NCBI GenBank assembly: GCA_017619985.1
Contig: JAFZRG010000076.1
Location: 1-5,083 of the forward strand
Direction: 5' to 3'
DNA from: Bacillota bacterium
GTDB taxonomy: Bacteria > Bacillota > Clostridia > Peptostreptococcales > Anaerovoracaceae
DNA: 5,083 nt
Part shown: piece by piece, positions 1 through 5,083 of the stretch
How positions within the stretch are numbered: position 1 is the first letter of the stretch
How the letters are laid out: the number at the start of each line of letters is the position of its first letter
The notes under the pieces: generated by a model
The model's input: the letters and a program-made list of their open reading frames with translations, nothing else
Databases searched by the model: none
Told to the model about the DNA's origin: nothing
Made by a program: the position numbers and the translations under genes

Positions 1-2
1 CT

Positions 3-1016
3 TTATTCCGCGTGCGCGATGAAGTCCGCGACTTCCGGCCAGAAATCACCGTCCGTCAGGGTCTCCAGCAATTCGATGCACAGGTCCGTGCCACCGTTGC
101 TGTTGCAGAAGATGCAGGCGCCGTCCTTCGTCACGAGGTCCATGACGGTCAGGCTGCGGTAGCCGCCGTCGTCGCCCCAGTGCCAGATGACGTTCTTATC
201 CTTAGCGGGGATGCCCCAGCCGAGGCCCCAGTACACGCCTTCGGTCGCCCGGTTCTGCGGGCTCGTCATCTCCCTGAACGACTCTTCGCTCAGATGGCCG
301 TGCTCGTTCAGGATCTCGAGCATGTACTTCGCGTAGTCCTCCGCGCCGCTGTACAGAGACCAGGCAGCGTTGGGCTCCGGCGCGTTGCCGCCCAGATCCA
401 TCTCCATGCGGATCGGCCACATCGGTTCGCCTTTTCTGTGCTGGTTGGCTTCGATGCGGGTCATCGCTTCCTCCCAGACCGGGTAGGAATTCGTCATGCC
501 GAGAGGCTTGAGGAATTCATCCCAATAGTGGTCGCAGAATTCCTTGCCGGTGATGACGTCGACGATCTTCTGCAGGTAGTAATAACCTTCGCCCGAATAC
601 GAATAGGACGTACCCGGGTCAAACAGGAACTTCAGGTAGGGCTTCTTGTCCCAGTTGGGAAGGCCCGTGCCGTGGCTTAAGACCTGGCGCGCTGTGATGG
701 TTTGGATGCGAGGGTCCTGCGACACCTGCACTTCCGGCGCCAGAGGCGCGATGGGTTCGTCCAGGGTGAGCACGCCGCGGTCGACGAGGCGCATGACCAG
801 GCAGGCGAACAGCGTCTTCGTGAGCGAGGCGGCCTCGATGATCGTAGAAGGCTCGTAAGGCTTGCCCGTTTCGACGTTCTGCACGCCGAAAGCGTAGGCA
901 GCGCCTGCTTCCCCGGCCTTGATCAGCCGGTAGTTGAAGCCCGGCACCTCGTGTTTTTCCGTCAGTTCCCGGAAGAATCCGGCGTCGTAATAATCCAGTT
1001 CAGTGCGAAGTCTCAT
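3..1016 (-). CDS. serine hydrolase, beta-lactamase/PBP-like (class C, S12) family
   Basis: Predicted serine hydrolase of 337 residues. The family contains esterases, D-alanyl-D-alanine peptidases, beta-lactamases and amide hydrolases, and the substrate here is unknown. The nucleophile motif SLTK is at 64-67 (Ser64, Lys67), preceded by the usual hydrophobic lead-in STIIEAA. VLSHGTGLP at 112-120 matches the family LLxHxSGLP stretch. The second motif is Tyr140-Ser-Gly142 in SYSYSGEGYYYLQ, with Gly where class C beta-lactamases have Asn. The third is His279-Trp-Gly281 in WHWGDDGGYRS, replacing KTG; HxG is common in the esterase-like members. No signal peptide or membrane segment is visible, so the product is probably cytoplasmic. 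That argues against a cell-wall or antibiotic-resistance role. The start is fixed by AAAGGAG. The TAA at 3-5 nearly touches the left edge, so any following gene or terminator cannot be seen. Confidence 0.88.
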   Translation of the reverse strand: MRLRTELDYYDAGFFRELTEKHEVPGFNYRLIKAGEAGAAYAFGVQNVETGKPYEPSTIIEAASLTKTLFACLVMRLVDRGVLTLDEPIAPLAPEVQVSQDPRIQTITARQVLSHGTGLPNWDKKPYLKFLFDPGTSYSYSGEGYYYLQKIVDVITGKEFCDHYWDEFLKPLGMTNSYPVWEEAMTRIEANQHRKGEPMWPIRMEMDLGGNAPEPNAAWSLYSGAEDYAKYMLEILNEHGHLSEESFREMTSPQNRATEGVYWGLGWGIPAKDKNVIWHWGDDGGYRSLTVMDLVTKDGACIFCNSNGGTDLCIELLETLTDGDFWPEVADFIAHAE

Positions 1017-1551
1017 CTTCGTTCTCCTTTCTGAGCAGTCCGCCGACCAGCACGAAATGATCCGGCAGACTGCCTTCCGCGGCCCATTCGATCTCGATGC
1101 CGCAAAGATCTTTCAGCGTTTTTTCCACGTTTCCCCCGACGGATTCGATGGAGTGCCGCACGAGTTCCGGGTGCCTGCACTGTCCGCCTTCCGGTCTGGT
1201 GCAGGTCTCGCATAATCTGCATGACCCGAGGGAAAGCGCCATGCTGCCCGGGTGCTCCCGTTCCATCTCCCGCAGTTCCGCGTCCAGCCGTTCCTTTTCC
1301 TTCCAAAGCGCGTCTTCCATCTGCCGCAGCGTACGCCCGCCGCGGTAGGTAAGCCGGTACCCGTAAATCTGCAGCACGTCGAAGGCCTTCCAGAACTCCA
1401 CCGGGTCGAAATCGAACGGCGGACACGACCAGGTCTTTCCATAGTCGGAACACGCGCTGCAGCAGGCCTGCGTAGCGCCGAAATCCACGTACTCCTCTAC
1501 GTAATCGCAGATGCGCACCTCTTTTTTGATCGGTTCTATCGAATACTCCAT
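1000..1551 (-). CDS. DUF2284-type predicted metal-binding protein
   Basis: Small cytoplasmic protein of 183 residues with two cysteine clusters. The first, CCSACSDYGKTWSCPPF, puts Cys at 30, 31, 34 and 43 and carries the YGxxWxCPP signature I associate with DUF2284. The second has Cys at 111, 114, 117 and 125 (CxxCxxCx7C), a spacing that resembles Fe-S ligand sets. A charged helix rich in Glu and Arg, about residues 75-100, joins them. The family is described only as predicted metal-binding; no reaction is established. I chose the ATG at 1549-1551, 4 nt after the ATPase stop. The ATG at 1591-1593 would add 14 residues, overlap the ATPase gene by 38 nt, and has no better ribosome site. The chosen start has only AAGG 2 nt upstream, so it probably relies on translational coupling. 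The end overlaps the hydrolase gene by 17 nt. Confidence 0.82.
   Translation of the reverse strand: MEYSIEPIKKEVRICDYVEEYVDFGATQACCSACSDYGKTWSCPPFDFDPVEFWKAFDVLQIYGYRLTYRGGRTLRQMEDALWKEKERLDAELREMEREHPGSMALSLGSCRLCETCTRPEGGQCRHPELVRHSIESVGGNVEKTLKDLCGIEIEWAAEGSLPDHFVLVGGLLRKENEDETSH
1024..1030 (-). promoter_or_regulatory. Shine-Dalgarno site of the serine hydrolase gene, inside the DUF2284 gene
   Basis: The minus strand reads AAAGGAG, 7 nt before the ATG at 1014-1016. It lies within the last codons of the DUF2284 gene, whose TGA is at 1000-1002, past the hydrolase start. The placement supports this start codon and points to coupled translation of the two genes. Confidence 0.8.
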
Positions 1552-1555
1552 CGCC

Positions 1556-2152
1556 TTATACCAGTTCCTGCAGCCGTACCGTTCCGTCGGCATATGCCGC
1601 CGCTTCCGCGCTGTCGTGCGTCACGAACAGCACCGTCTTTTTCTCTTTGCGCCACCGCTCGCTCAGCCTGCCCGCGATGCGGTCCTTCAATTCCTCGTCC
1701 AGGCCGGTGAACGGCTCGTCCAGCAGGAAAGTATCTCCCCCGTAAGCCAGCGCCCTCGCCAGCGCGCCTCTTCTCTGCATGCCGCCGGACAGCTCGGACG
1801 GTCTCTTGTCCGCCGCGTCCGTCAATTCCATGAGCGCCAGCGCTTCCGCGATCTCTGCCTCGCAGCCCGGACCGCAGACCAGTTCCAGGTTCTGCCGGAG
1901 CGTGAGCCAGGGCAGCAGGCGGCTGTCCTGGAAGACCGCGCTTACCTTCCGTCCTTCCATACCGCTGACGCTCCCCCCGAAGTCTTCCAGCCCGAGCAGG
2001 ATCTTCAGCAGCGTCGTCTTGCCGAGGCCCGACGGCCCCATGACCGCCGTGATCTCCCCGTCCGGAATACGCAGATCCAGGTCCTGCAGCACAATCTGTC
2101 CGTCGTATGCCTTGCTGATGCGGGTCAGCACGATGTCGCGGTCCGTATCCAT
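1556..2152 (-). CDS. ABC transporter ATP-binding protein, SsuB/TauB-like, compact
   Basis: Cytoplasmic ATPase that should power the importer encoded just upstream. All nucleotide-binding motifs are present in order: Walker A GPSGLGKT at 39-46, Q-loop VFQDSRLLPWLT with Gln75, ABC signature LSGGMQRR at 121-128, Walker B FLLDEP at 142-147, D-loop GLDEEL near 150-155, and the switch His in VTHD at 179. The Q-loop FQDSRLLPW is typical of the nitrate/sulfonate/taurine transporter ATPases. At 198 residues it is about 50 shorter than I expect for SsuB/TauB. It stops some 19 residues after the switch His and lacks a C-terminal extension; the loop before the Q-loop is also short. The core looks complete, so it should be active. 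The start is fixed by a near-perfect AGGAGG site. Its TAA lies 4 nt before the start of the DUF2284 gene. Confidence 0.93.
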   Translation of the reverse strand: MDTDRDIVLTRISKAYDGQIVLQDLDLRIPDGEITAVMGPSGLGKTTLLKILLGLEDFGGSVSGMEGRKVSAVFQDSRLLPWLTLRQNLELVCGPGCEAEIAEALALMELTDAADKRPSELSGGMQRRGALARALAYGGDTFLLDEPFTGLDEELKDRIAGRLSERWRKEKKTVLFVTHDSAEAAAYADGTVRLQELV

Positions 2153-2153
2153 G

Positions 2154-2897
2154 CTACCACCTCCTCAAAGCAAAGCGCAGCGCTTTCTCGAAGCACACGG
2201 ACAGCAGCACGATGCCCACGGTCCAGGCGAACAGATCCGCCCCTTCCAGGTACATCTTCGCGGTCAGCAGATGATAGCCCATGGAGATCCTCGGACTGCT
2301 GAGGACTTCCGCCGCCACCGTGCTTTTCCAGGACAGGCCGGCGCATAAGGAAAGGCCCGCCTTGATGTAGCCCATACTGGCAGGGATCAGGATCTTCGAG
2401 GTGTAGCGGCCGCCCGTGACCCGGTAGACCTGCGCCAGCTCCCGGTATTCCGCGGGCACGTTCTCAAAGCCCTGCAGGATATTGGTATACATGACCGGGA
2501 AGCACATCAGGAAGCACACGAACAGGGGCACGGCCGCGCTCTTCATGCACAGCAGCGCGATCAGGATGACGGACATGACCGGCACGGAACGGATGACCGC
2601 GGCAGGGACCGCCAGGATCTCCCGGACGGTCCGGTTCTTCTGCGCGGCGAGTGCGCAGGCGAAGCCGAGCAGACAGGCAAGCGCAAGGCCCGCGGCGACC
2701 CGCAGAAGGGTCACGGCGCAGGACTGCCAGAACGAGCCTTGCATGCAAAGCTGAAACAACCTCTGACAAGTAAAAACCGGCGAAGGCAGCACAAAGGACT
2801 TCCCCAGCGCCATGCTCGCGATCTGCCATACGGCAAGCCAGAGCAGGGCTGCGGCGATCTTCGTCCCTATGCGCTTTTCGCCGGTCTTATCGTTCAT
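2154..2897 (-). CDS. ABC transporter permease, SsuC/TauC-like (BPD_transp_1)
   Basis: Inner-membrane permease of 247 residues, near the usual 250-270 for this family. It should form the translocation pore of the importer as a homodimer. About six hydrophobic segments are visible, roughly at residues 13-31, 59-85, 95-117, 121-143, 175-197 and 220-240. The cytoplasmic EAA coupling loop lies at about 150-172, with Glu153-Leu-Ala, Gly162 and the terminal ILIP; it is where the ATPase docks. FVLPSPV near 35-41 and VIRSVPVMSVILIA near 101-114 are typical of the NitT/TauT permeases. Ten cysteines are scattered through it, many in or near helices, which is more than I would expect. The start ATG is 6 nt after the binding-protein stop and has only a weak GGA upstream, so translation probably depends on ribosomes arriving from the upstream gene. 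The last codons before the TAG double as the ATPase ribosome binding site. Confidence 0.9.
   Translation of the reverse strand: MNDKTGEKRIGTKIAAALLWLAVWQIASMALGKSFVLPSPVFTCQRLFQLCMQGSFWQSCAVTLLRVAAGLALACLLGFACALAAQKNRTVREILAVPAAVIRSVPVMSVILIALLCMKSAAVPLFVCFLMCFPVMYTNILQGFENVPAEYRELAQVYRVTGGRYTSKILIPASMGYIKAGLSLCAGLSWKSTVAAEVLSSPRISMGYHLLTAKMYLEGADLFAWTVGIVLLSVCFEKALRFALRRW
2158..2166 (-). promoter_or_regulatory. Strong Shine-Dalgarno site of the ATPase gene, inside the permease 3' end
   Basis: On the minus strand this reads GAGGAGGTG, an almost full complement to the 16S rRNA 3' end. AGGAGG lies 7 nt before the ATG at 2150-2152. The bases are also the final permease codons (Arg-Arg-Trp before TAG). 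Only one base separates that stop from the next ATG. Confidence 0.85.
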
Positions 2898-2903
2898 GTT
2901 TTA

Positions 2904-3938
2904 CTAGAATTCCAGCTTGATGCTGTATGCCGTCGGATGATCCTTGCCAAAGTAGAAATCGTCTCCGGGGATGGAGCCGCCGACCGCCTGCGGATTGTAG
3001 GAGGACAGCGTCTCGTACAGCGGGGTCAGGATGCTCTTGCAGGCTTCGAAGCCGGTCTCGAGCATGATGTTGCAGCGAGGCATGGCCGCTTTGGCAACGC
3101 CCGCGGCCGGCAGGATGCCCGCGTTCGCGATGGTCTCCGCCGCGGCGTCCTTATCCGCCTGGAACCGTTCCAGCGCCTCGTAGTATCTGTTCAGGAAGTA
3201 TACGATGTCGTCCGCTCTTCCGTCCGCGAGCCCCGCCCTGCAGGCGATGACGCCCATGGGCAGGTCGTAGCCGAACGCGTCTTTCCACATGGCGTTGAGG
3301 TCGAGATCGACCTTTACCGTGTCCGCCTTGCCGCACGCGACGGTCACCTGGGGTTCGGGCACGAGCGCGTAGCCGCTCTGGCTGATGAGCGTGGAAACGA
3401 CGTCGGCGTGGGAATTCAGCCACACGAGTTCGATGTCGTCCTCCGCGAGTCCTGCCTGGGCCATCAGCGCCTTGAAAGCGTATTCGGGCACGCCGCCCAT
3501 GCCGGAGGCGTAGACCGTTTTGCCCTTCAGGTCCTCGAGGCTGCTGACCGGGTCAGCGCCGTTACTCAGCAGGTACAGCACACCGCCGGTGTTGACGCCG
3601 AGCAGTTTGACGCCGCCTTCGGTCTTGTTGTACAGCACGGCCGCCACATTGGACGGGATGGCCGCGATGTCCAGTTCGCCGTTCAGCAGGCCCGCCATGC
3701 ACTGGTCAGGCGAGTCGTATACGGTGACGTTCAGGAACGAGATGTCATCGCTGATCATGCCGGCCATGCCCATGCCGGTCGGGCCCATCAGCGTGCCGAT
3801 ATTCAGCGGTGCGGACAGCGATTCGGGCACGGAAGGCTCGGCGGGAGCCGCTTCCTTCGTGCAGCCGGCGAGCGCCGCCAGCACCAGTACGACAGATAAG
3901 AGCAATACGGTAAGCTTTTTCGTTTTAACGTTCTTCAT
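2904..3938 (-). CDS. ABC transporter substrate-binding lipoprotein, NitT/TauT (NMT1/TauA-like) type
   Basis: Extracytoplasmic solute-binding protein of 344 residues that should capture the ligand for the permease and ATPase encoded just downstream. Residues 1-26 form a lipoprotein signal: Lys-rich n-region, hydrophobic core, then lipobox LAGC with the lipidated Cys at 26. An Ala/Pro/Glu/Ser-rich linker follows to about residue 44. The mature part resembles type II periplasmic binding proteins of the NMT1/TauA group. Segments include GELDIAAIPSNVAAVLYN near 87-104, a LEDLKGKTVYASG strand-loop near 134-146, and ALVPEPQVT at 191-199. An unusual Gly/Met-rich loop, GPTGMGMAGM, lies at 52-61 right after the first strand, where ligand contacts are expected. 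The ATG at 3936-3938 is supported by an AGGAG site 7 nt upstream. The gene ends in TAG with an in-frame TAA directly after. The substrate is unknown; sulfonate, nitrate or thiamine-precursor roles cannot be chosen from sequence. Confidence 0.88.
   Translation of the reverse strand: MKNVKTKKLTVLLLSVVLVLAALAGCTKEAAPAEPSVPESLSAPLNIGTLMGPTGMGMAGMISDDISFLNVTVYDSPDQCMAGLLNGELDIAAIPSNVAAVLYNKTEGGVKLLGVNTGGVLYLLSNGADPVSSLEDLKGKTVYASGMGGVPEYAFKALMAQAGLAEDDIELVWLNSHADVVSTLISQSGYALVPEPQVTVACGKADTVKVDLDLNAMWKDAFGYDLPMGVIACRAGLADGRADDIVYFLNRYYEALERFQADKDAAAETIANAGILPAAGVAKAAMPRCNIMLETGFEACKSILTPLYETLSSYNPQAVGGSIPGDDFYFGKDHPTAYSIKLEF
3861..3938 (-). other. lipoprotein signal peptide with lipobox LAGC
   Basis: The first 26 codons of the binding protein give a basic start (MKNVKTKK), a run of Leu/Val/Ala, and LAGC ending at Cys 26. 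This is a standard signal peptidase II cleavage and lipidation site. It predicts anchoring of the protein to the outer face of the cytoplasmic membrane, as expected for a monoderm bacterium. Confidence 0.9.
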
Positions 3939-5083
3939 ACTCTATCTCCTCTTCTTTTGAGTCTTTATAGGAGATTCCCAGATCATTTCCCAGCAGTCCC
4001 CCGTACATGATGGAATATTTGCCGAATTTATCGCGGACGGCGTCCATGGCAGCGTCCACGGCTTCGTTCTTCTTTTTTGCCTCTTCCCGCGCCGGACTGA
4101 ACAGGCTGAGCTGTTCCTCCGGTTCGCCTTCCGACAGGCTGATGCCCGTGATGGTGATGAGCCGTATCGGTCTTTCGTAGCGCCAGTTCCGGTCGATCAG
4201 GTCCATGGCAGCCGCCGCGATATCCGCGGAAGCGTTGACGGAACTGTCGAGCTGCACCTGGCGGGAGATGTCGCGGAATTCCGGGTCGCGGATATCCACC
4301 TTGACCCCCGAAGCGCGCAGCCCGTATTTCCTCAGCCGCTGCGACACGCGGTCCGAGATCGATACGACAGCCGTGCGCACGTCGTCTCTACCAAGCAGAT
4401 TGCGCCGGAACGTGATGCCCTTCCCCACCGACTTGATCTCGCGCTCGGCGCCGTACGCCGAGACCGGCGCGTCGTCGAGTCCGTTGGCGTAGCGGTACAT
4501 CTCGTCGCCGTGCTTGCCGAACGCGCTGTGCAGCAGCGCGGGGTCTGCCTGCGCGATGGCGCCGATGGTGCGGATGTTCATGGATTCGAGTTTCGCAGCG
4601 GTCGACTTGCCCACGAAGATCAGATCGCGGGCCGGCAGAGGCCACAAAATGTCTTTATAGTTCCCGCGGGTGATCTCCGTCGTGGCGTCCGGCTTTTTGT
4701 AGTCGCTGCCCATCTTGGCGAACACCTTGTTGAAGGATACACCGACAGATTGCCTCAGGCCCGTCTCCGCCTTGACCGTTTCGCGGATCTCGTCCGCCAT
4801 CTCTTTGCCGGTCAGGCCGAATTTTGACAGGCTGCCCGTCACGTCCAGCCACGATTCGTCGATGGAGAACGGTTCCACGAGATCCGTGTACCGCAGGTAA
4901 ATGCCGTTGATGATCTTGCAGAACTTCTCGTACTTCTCGTGATGCGCCGGCAGCAGCACCAGGTCCGGACACTTCCGCCGGGCCTGCCATATCGTCTCCG
5001 CCGTCTGGACCTTGTATTTCTTCGCTTCCTCGTTCTTCGCCAGGATGATGCCGTGGCGGCTCTTCGGGTCACCGCAGACGGCC
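3925..5083 (-). CDS. dinB: DNA polymerase IV (Y-family), 5' end cut by the window edge
   Basis: Translesion DNA polymerase of the DinB/UmuC family, which copies past damaged bases in the cytoplasm. About 385 residues are visible. The reading frame stays open to the right edge, so roughly the first 30 residues, including the first catalytic Asp and the steric gate, are outside. Numbering from the first full codon (5080-5082), the text begins AVCGDPKSRHGIILAKNEEA, a typical Y-family palm/fingers stretch. The catalytic motif SIDES is at residues 73-77 (Asp codon 4858-4860). The helix-hairpin-helix segment with FVGKSTAAKL follows near residues 156-165, then the little-finger domain beginning near IKSVGKGITF. 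A beta-clamp binding motif QLSLF is at 324-328. The GTG at 4957-4959 is an internal valine codon, not the start. The gene ends with TAA at 3925-3927 and overlaps the next gene by 14 nt. Family assignment is very secure; Pol IV rather than another Y-family subgroup is the best reading. Confidence 0.95.
   Translation of the reverse strand, partial: AVCGDPKSRHGIILAKNEEAKKYKVQTAETIWQARRKCPDLVLLPAHHEKYEKFCKIINGIYLRYTDLVEPFSIDESWLDVTGSLSKFGLTGKEMADEIRETVKAETGLRQSVGVSFNKVFAKMGSDYKKPDATTEITRGNYKDILWPLPARDLIFVGKSTAAKLESMNIRTIGAIAQADPALLHSAFGKHGDEMYRYANGLDDAPVSAYGAEREIKSVGKGITFRRNLLGRDDVRTAVVSISDRVSQRLRKYGLRASGVKVDIRDPEFRDISRQVQLDSSVNASADIAAAAMDLIDRNWRYERPIRLITITGISLSEGEPEEQLSLFSPAREEAKKKNEAVDAAMDAVRDKFGKYSIMYGGLLGNDLGISYKDSKEEEIEYEER
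3944..3951 (-). promoter_or_regulatory. Shine-Dalgarno site of the binding-protein gene, inside the dinB 3' end
   Basis: On the minus strand this reads GAGGAGAT, with AGGAG 7 nt before the ATG at 3936-3938. The same bases encode Glu-Glu-Ile near the C terminus of DinB, so the site is embedded in the upstream gene. It fixes the start codon of the lipoprotein. Confidence 0.8.
4099..4113 (-). other. beta-clamp binding motif QLSLF in DinB
   Basis: These five codons encode Gln-Leu-Ser-Leu-Phe, matching the QL(S/D)LF consensus that docks bacterial polymerases and repair proteins onto the DnaN sliding clamp. The motif sits after the little-finger domain and is followed by a charged Lys/Glu/Ala-rich tail of about 57 residues. 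It therefore lies before a C-terminal extension rather than at the extreme end. The match is seen directly; clamp binding is inferred from the family. Confidence 0.8.

Noticed and set aside
12..1034. Plus-strand frames opposite the serine hydrolase gene (12-680 and 702-1034).
   Set aside because: They are antisense to a gene with clear catalytic motifs, and their compositions are Arg/Val/Ala-biased with no family resemblance.
1552..1593. A longer DUF2284 protein starting at the ATG at 1591-1593.
   Set aside because: It would overlap the ATPase gene by 38 nt with no better ribosome site, and the 14 extra residues do not look like family sequence. The ATG at 1549-1551 fits the operon spacing better.
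1588..1599. A 12-bp perfect palindrome (CGGCATATGCCG) as a possible operator.
   Set aside because: It lies inside the ATPase coding sequence with no promoter-like elements near it, and a 12-bp palindrome is expected by chance in a window of this size about as often as not.
1511..2348. Two long overlapping plus-strand frames (1511-2302 and 1779-2348).
   Set aside because: Both are antisense to the ATPase and permease genes, and their products are low-complexity Arg/Ser/Pro/Gln-rich sequences without domain features.
3756..3787. Near-repeats of CATGCC as a possible DNA repeat.
   Set aside because: They simply reflect alternating Gly and Met codons in the binding-protein loop.
2739..3899. A 386-codon open frame on the plus strand.
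   Set aside because: It lies almost wholly antisense to the lipoprotein gene, which has a lipobox, family motifs and a good ribosome site. The plus-strand product is Arg/His/Val-rich with no recognisable domain, as expected of a mirror frame in GC-rich DNA.
3925..4959. GTG at 4957-4959 as the start of a 344-residue polymerase.
   Set aside because: The frame continues upstream to the window edge with conserved Y-family sequence (GDPKSRHGIILAKNEEA), so the GTG is an internal valine codon and the gene is cut by the edge.

Overview
The window is almost completely filled by one tightly packed run of six genes, all on the minus strand. In transcription order, from the right edge to the left, they are: the 3' part of a Y-family DNA polymerase IV gene (dinB), a substrate-binding lipoprotein, an ABC permease, an ABC ATPase, a small cysteine-rich DUF2284-type protein, and a serine hydrolase of the beta-lactamase/PBP-like (S12) family. 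Every junction is either a short overlap (14 and 17 nt) or a gap of 6 nt or less. No intergenic region is large enough for a promoter, terminator or RNA gene, and no mobile element, CRISPR array or repeat family is visible. The promoter and the first roughly 30 codons of dinB lie beyond the right edge. Only two bases follow the last stop codon at the left edge.

The DNA is GC-rich (well above 50% by eye). Three genes have strong AGGAG-type Shine-Dalgarno sites, each placed 7 nt before ATG. The lipoprotein has a Gram-positive style Lys-rich signal peptide, and the polymerase ends in a QLSLF clamp-binding motif. Together these suggest a Bacillota genome, most likely a GC-rich anaerobic member of the Clostridia (Lachnospiraceae/Oscillospiraceae-like). 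This placement is inferred from style and remembered family resemblance, not from a search.

Functionally, the middle three genes make a complete NitT/TauT-type importer: a membrane-anchored binding protein with a Gly/Met-rich loop, a six-helix permease with an EAA loop, and a compact ATPase with all catalytic motifs. The substrate cannot be read from the sequence. The two downstream genes, coupled to the transporter by spacing and overlap, encode a likely metal or Fe-S binding protein with two cysteine clusters and a hydrolase with no visible signal peptide. A plausible but unproven reading is an uptake-and-processing operon for an unidentified small molecule. DinB appears to be physically linked to it, since its last codons contain the binding protein's ribosome binding site.
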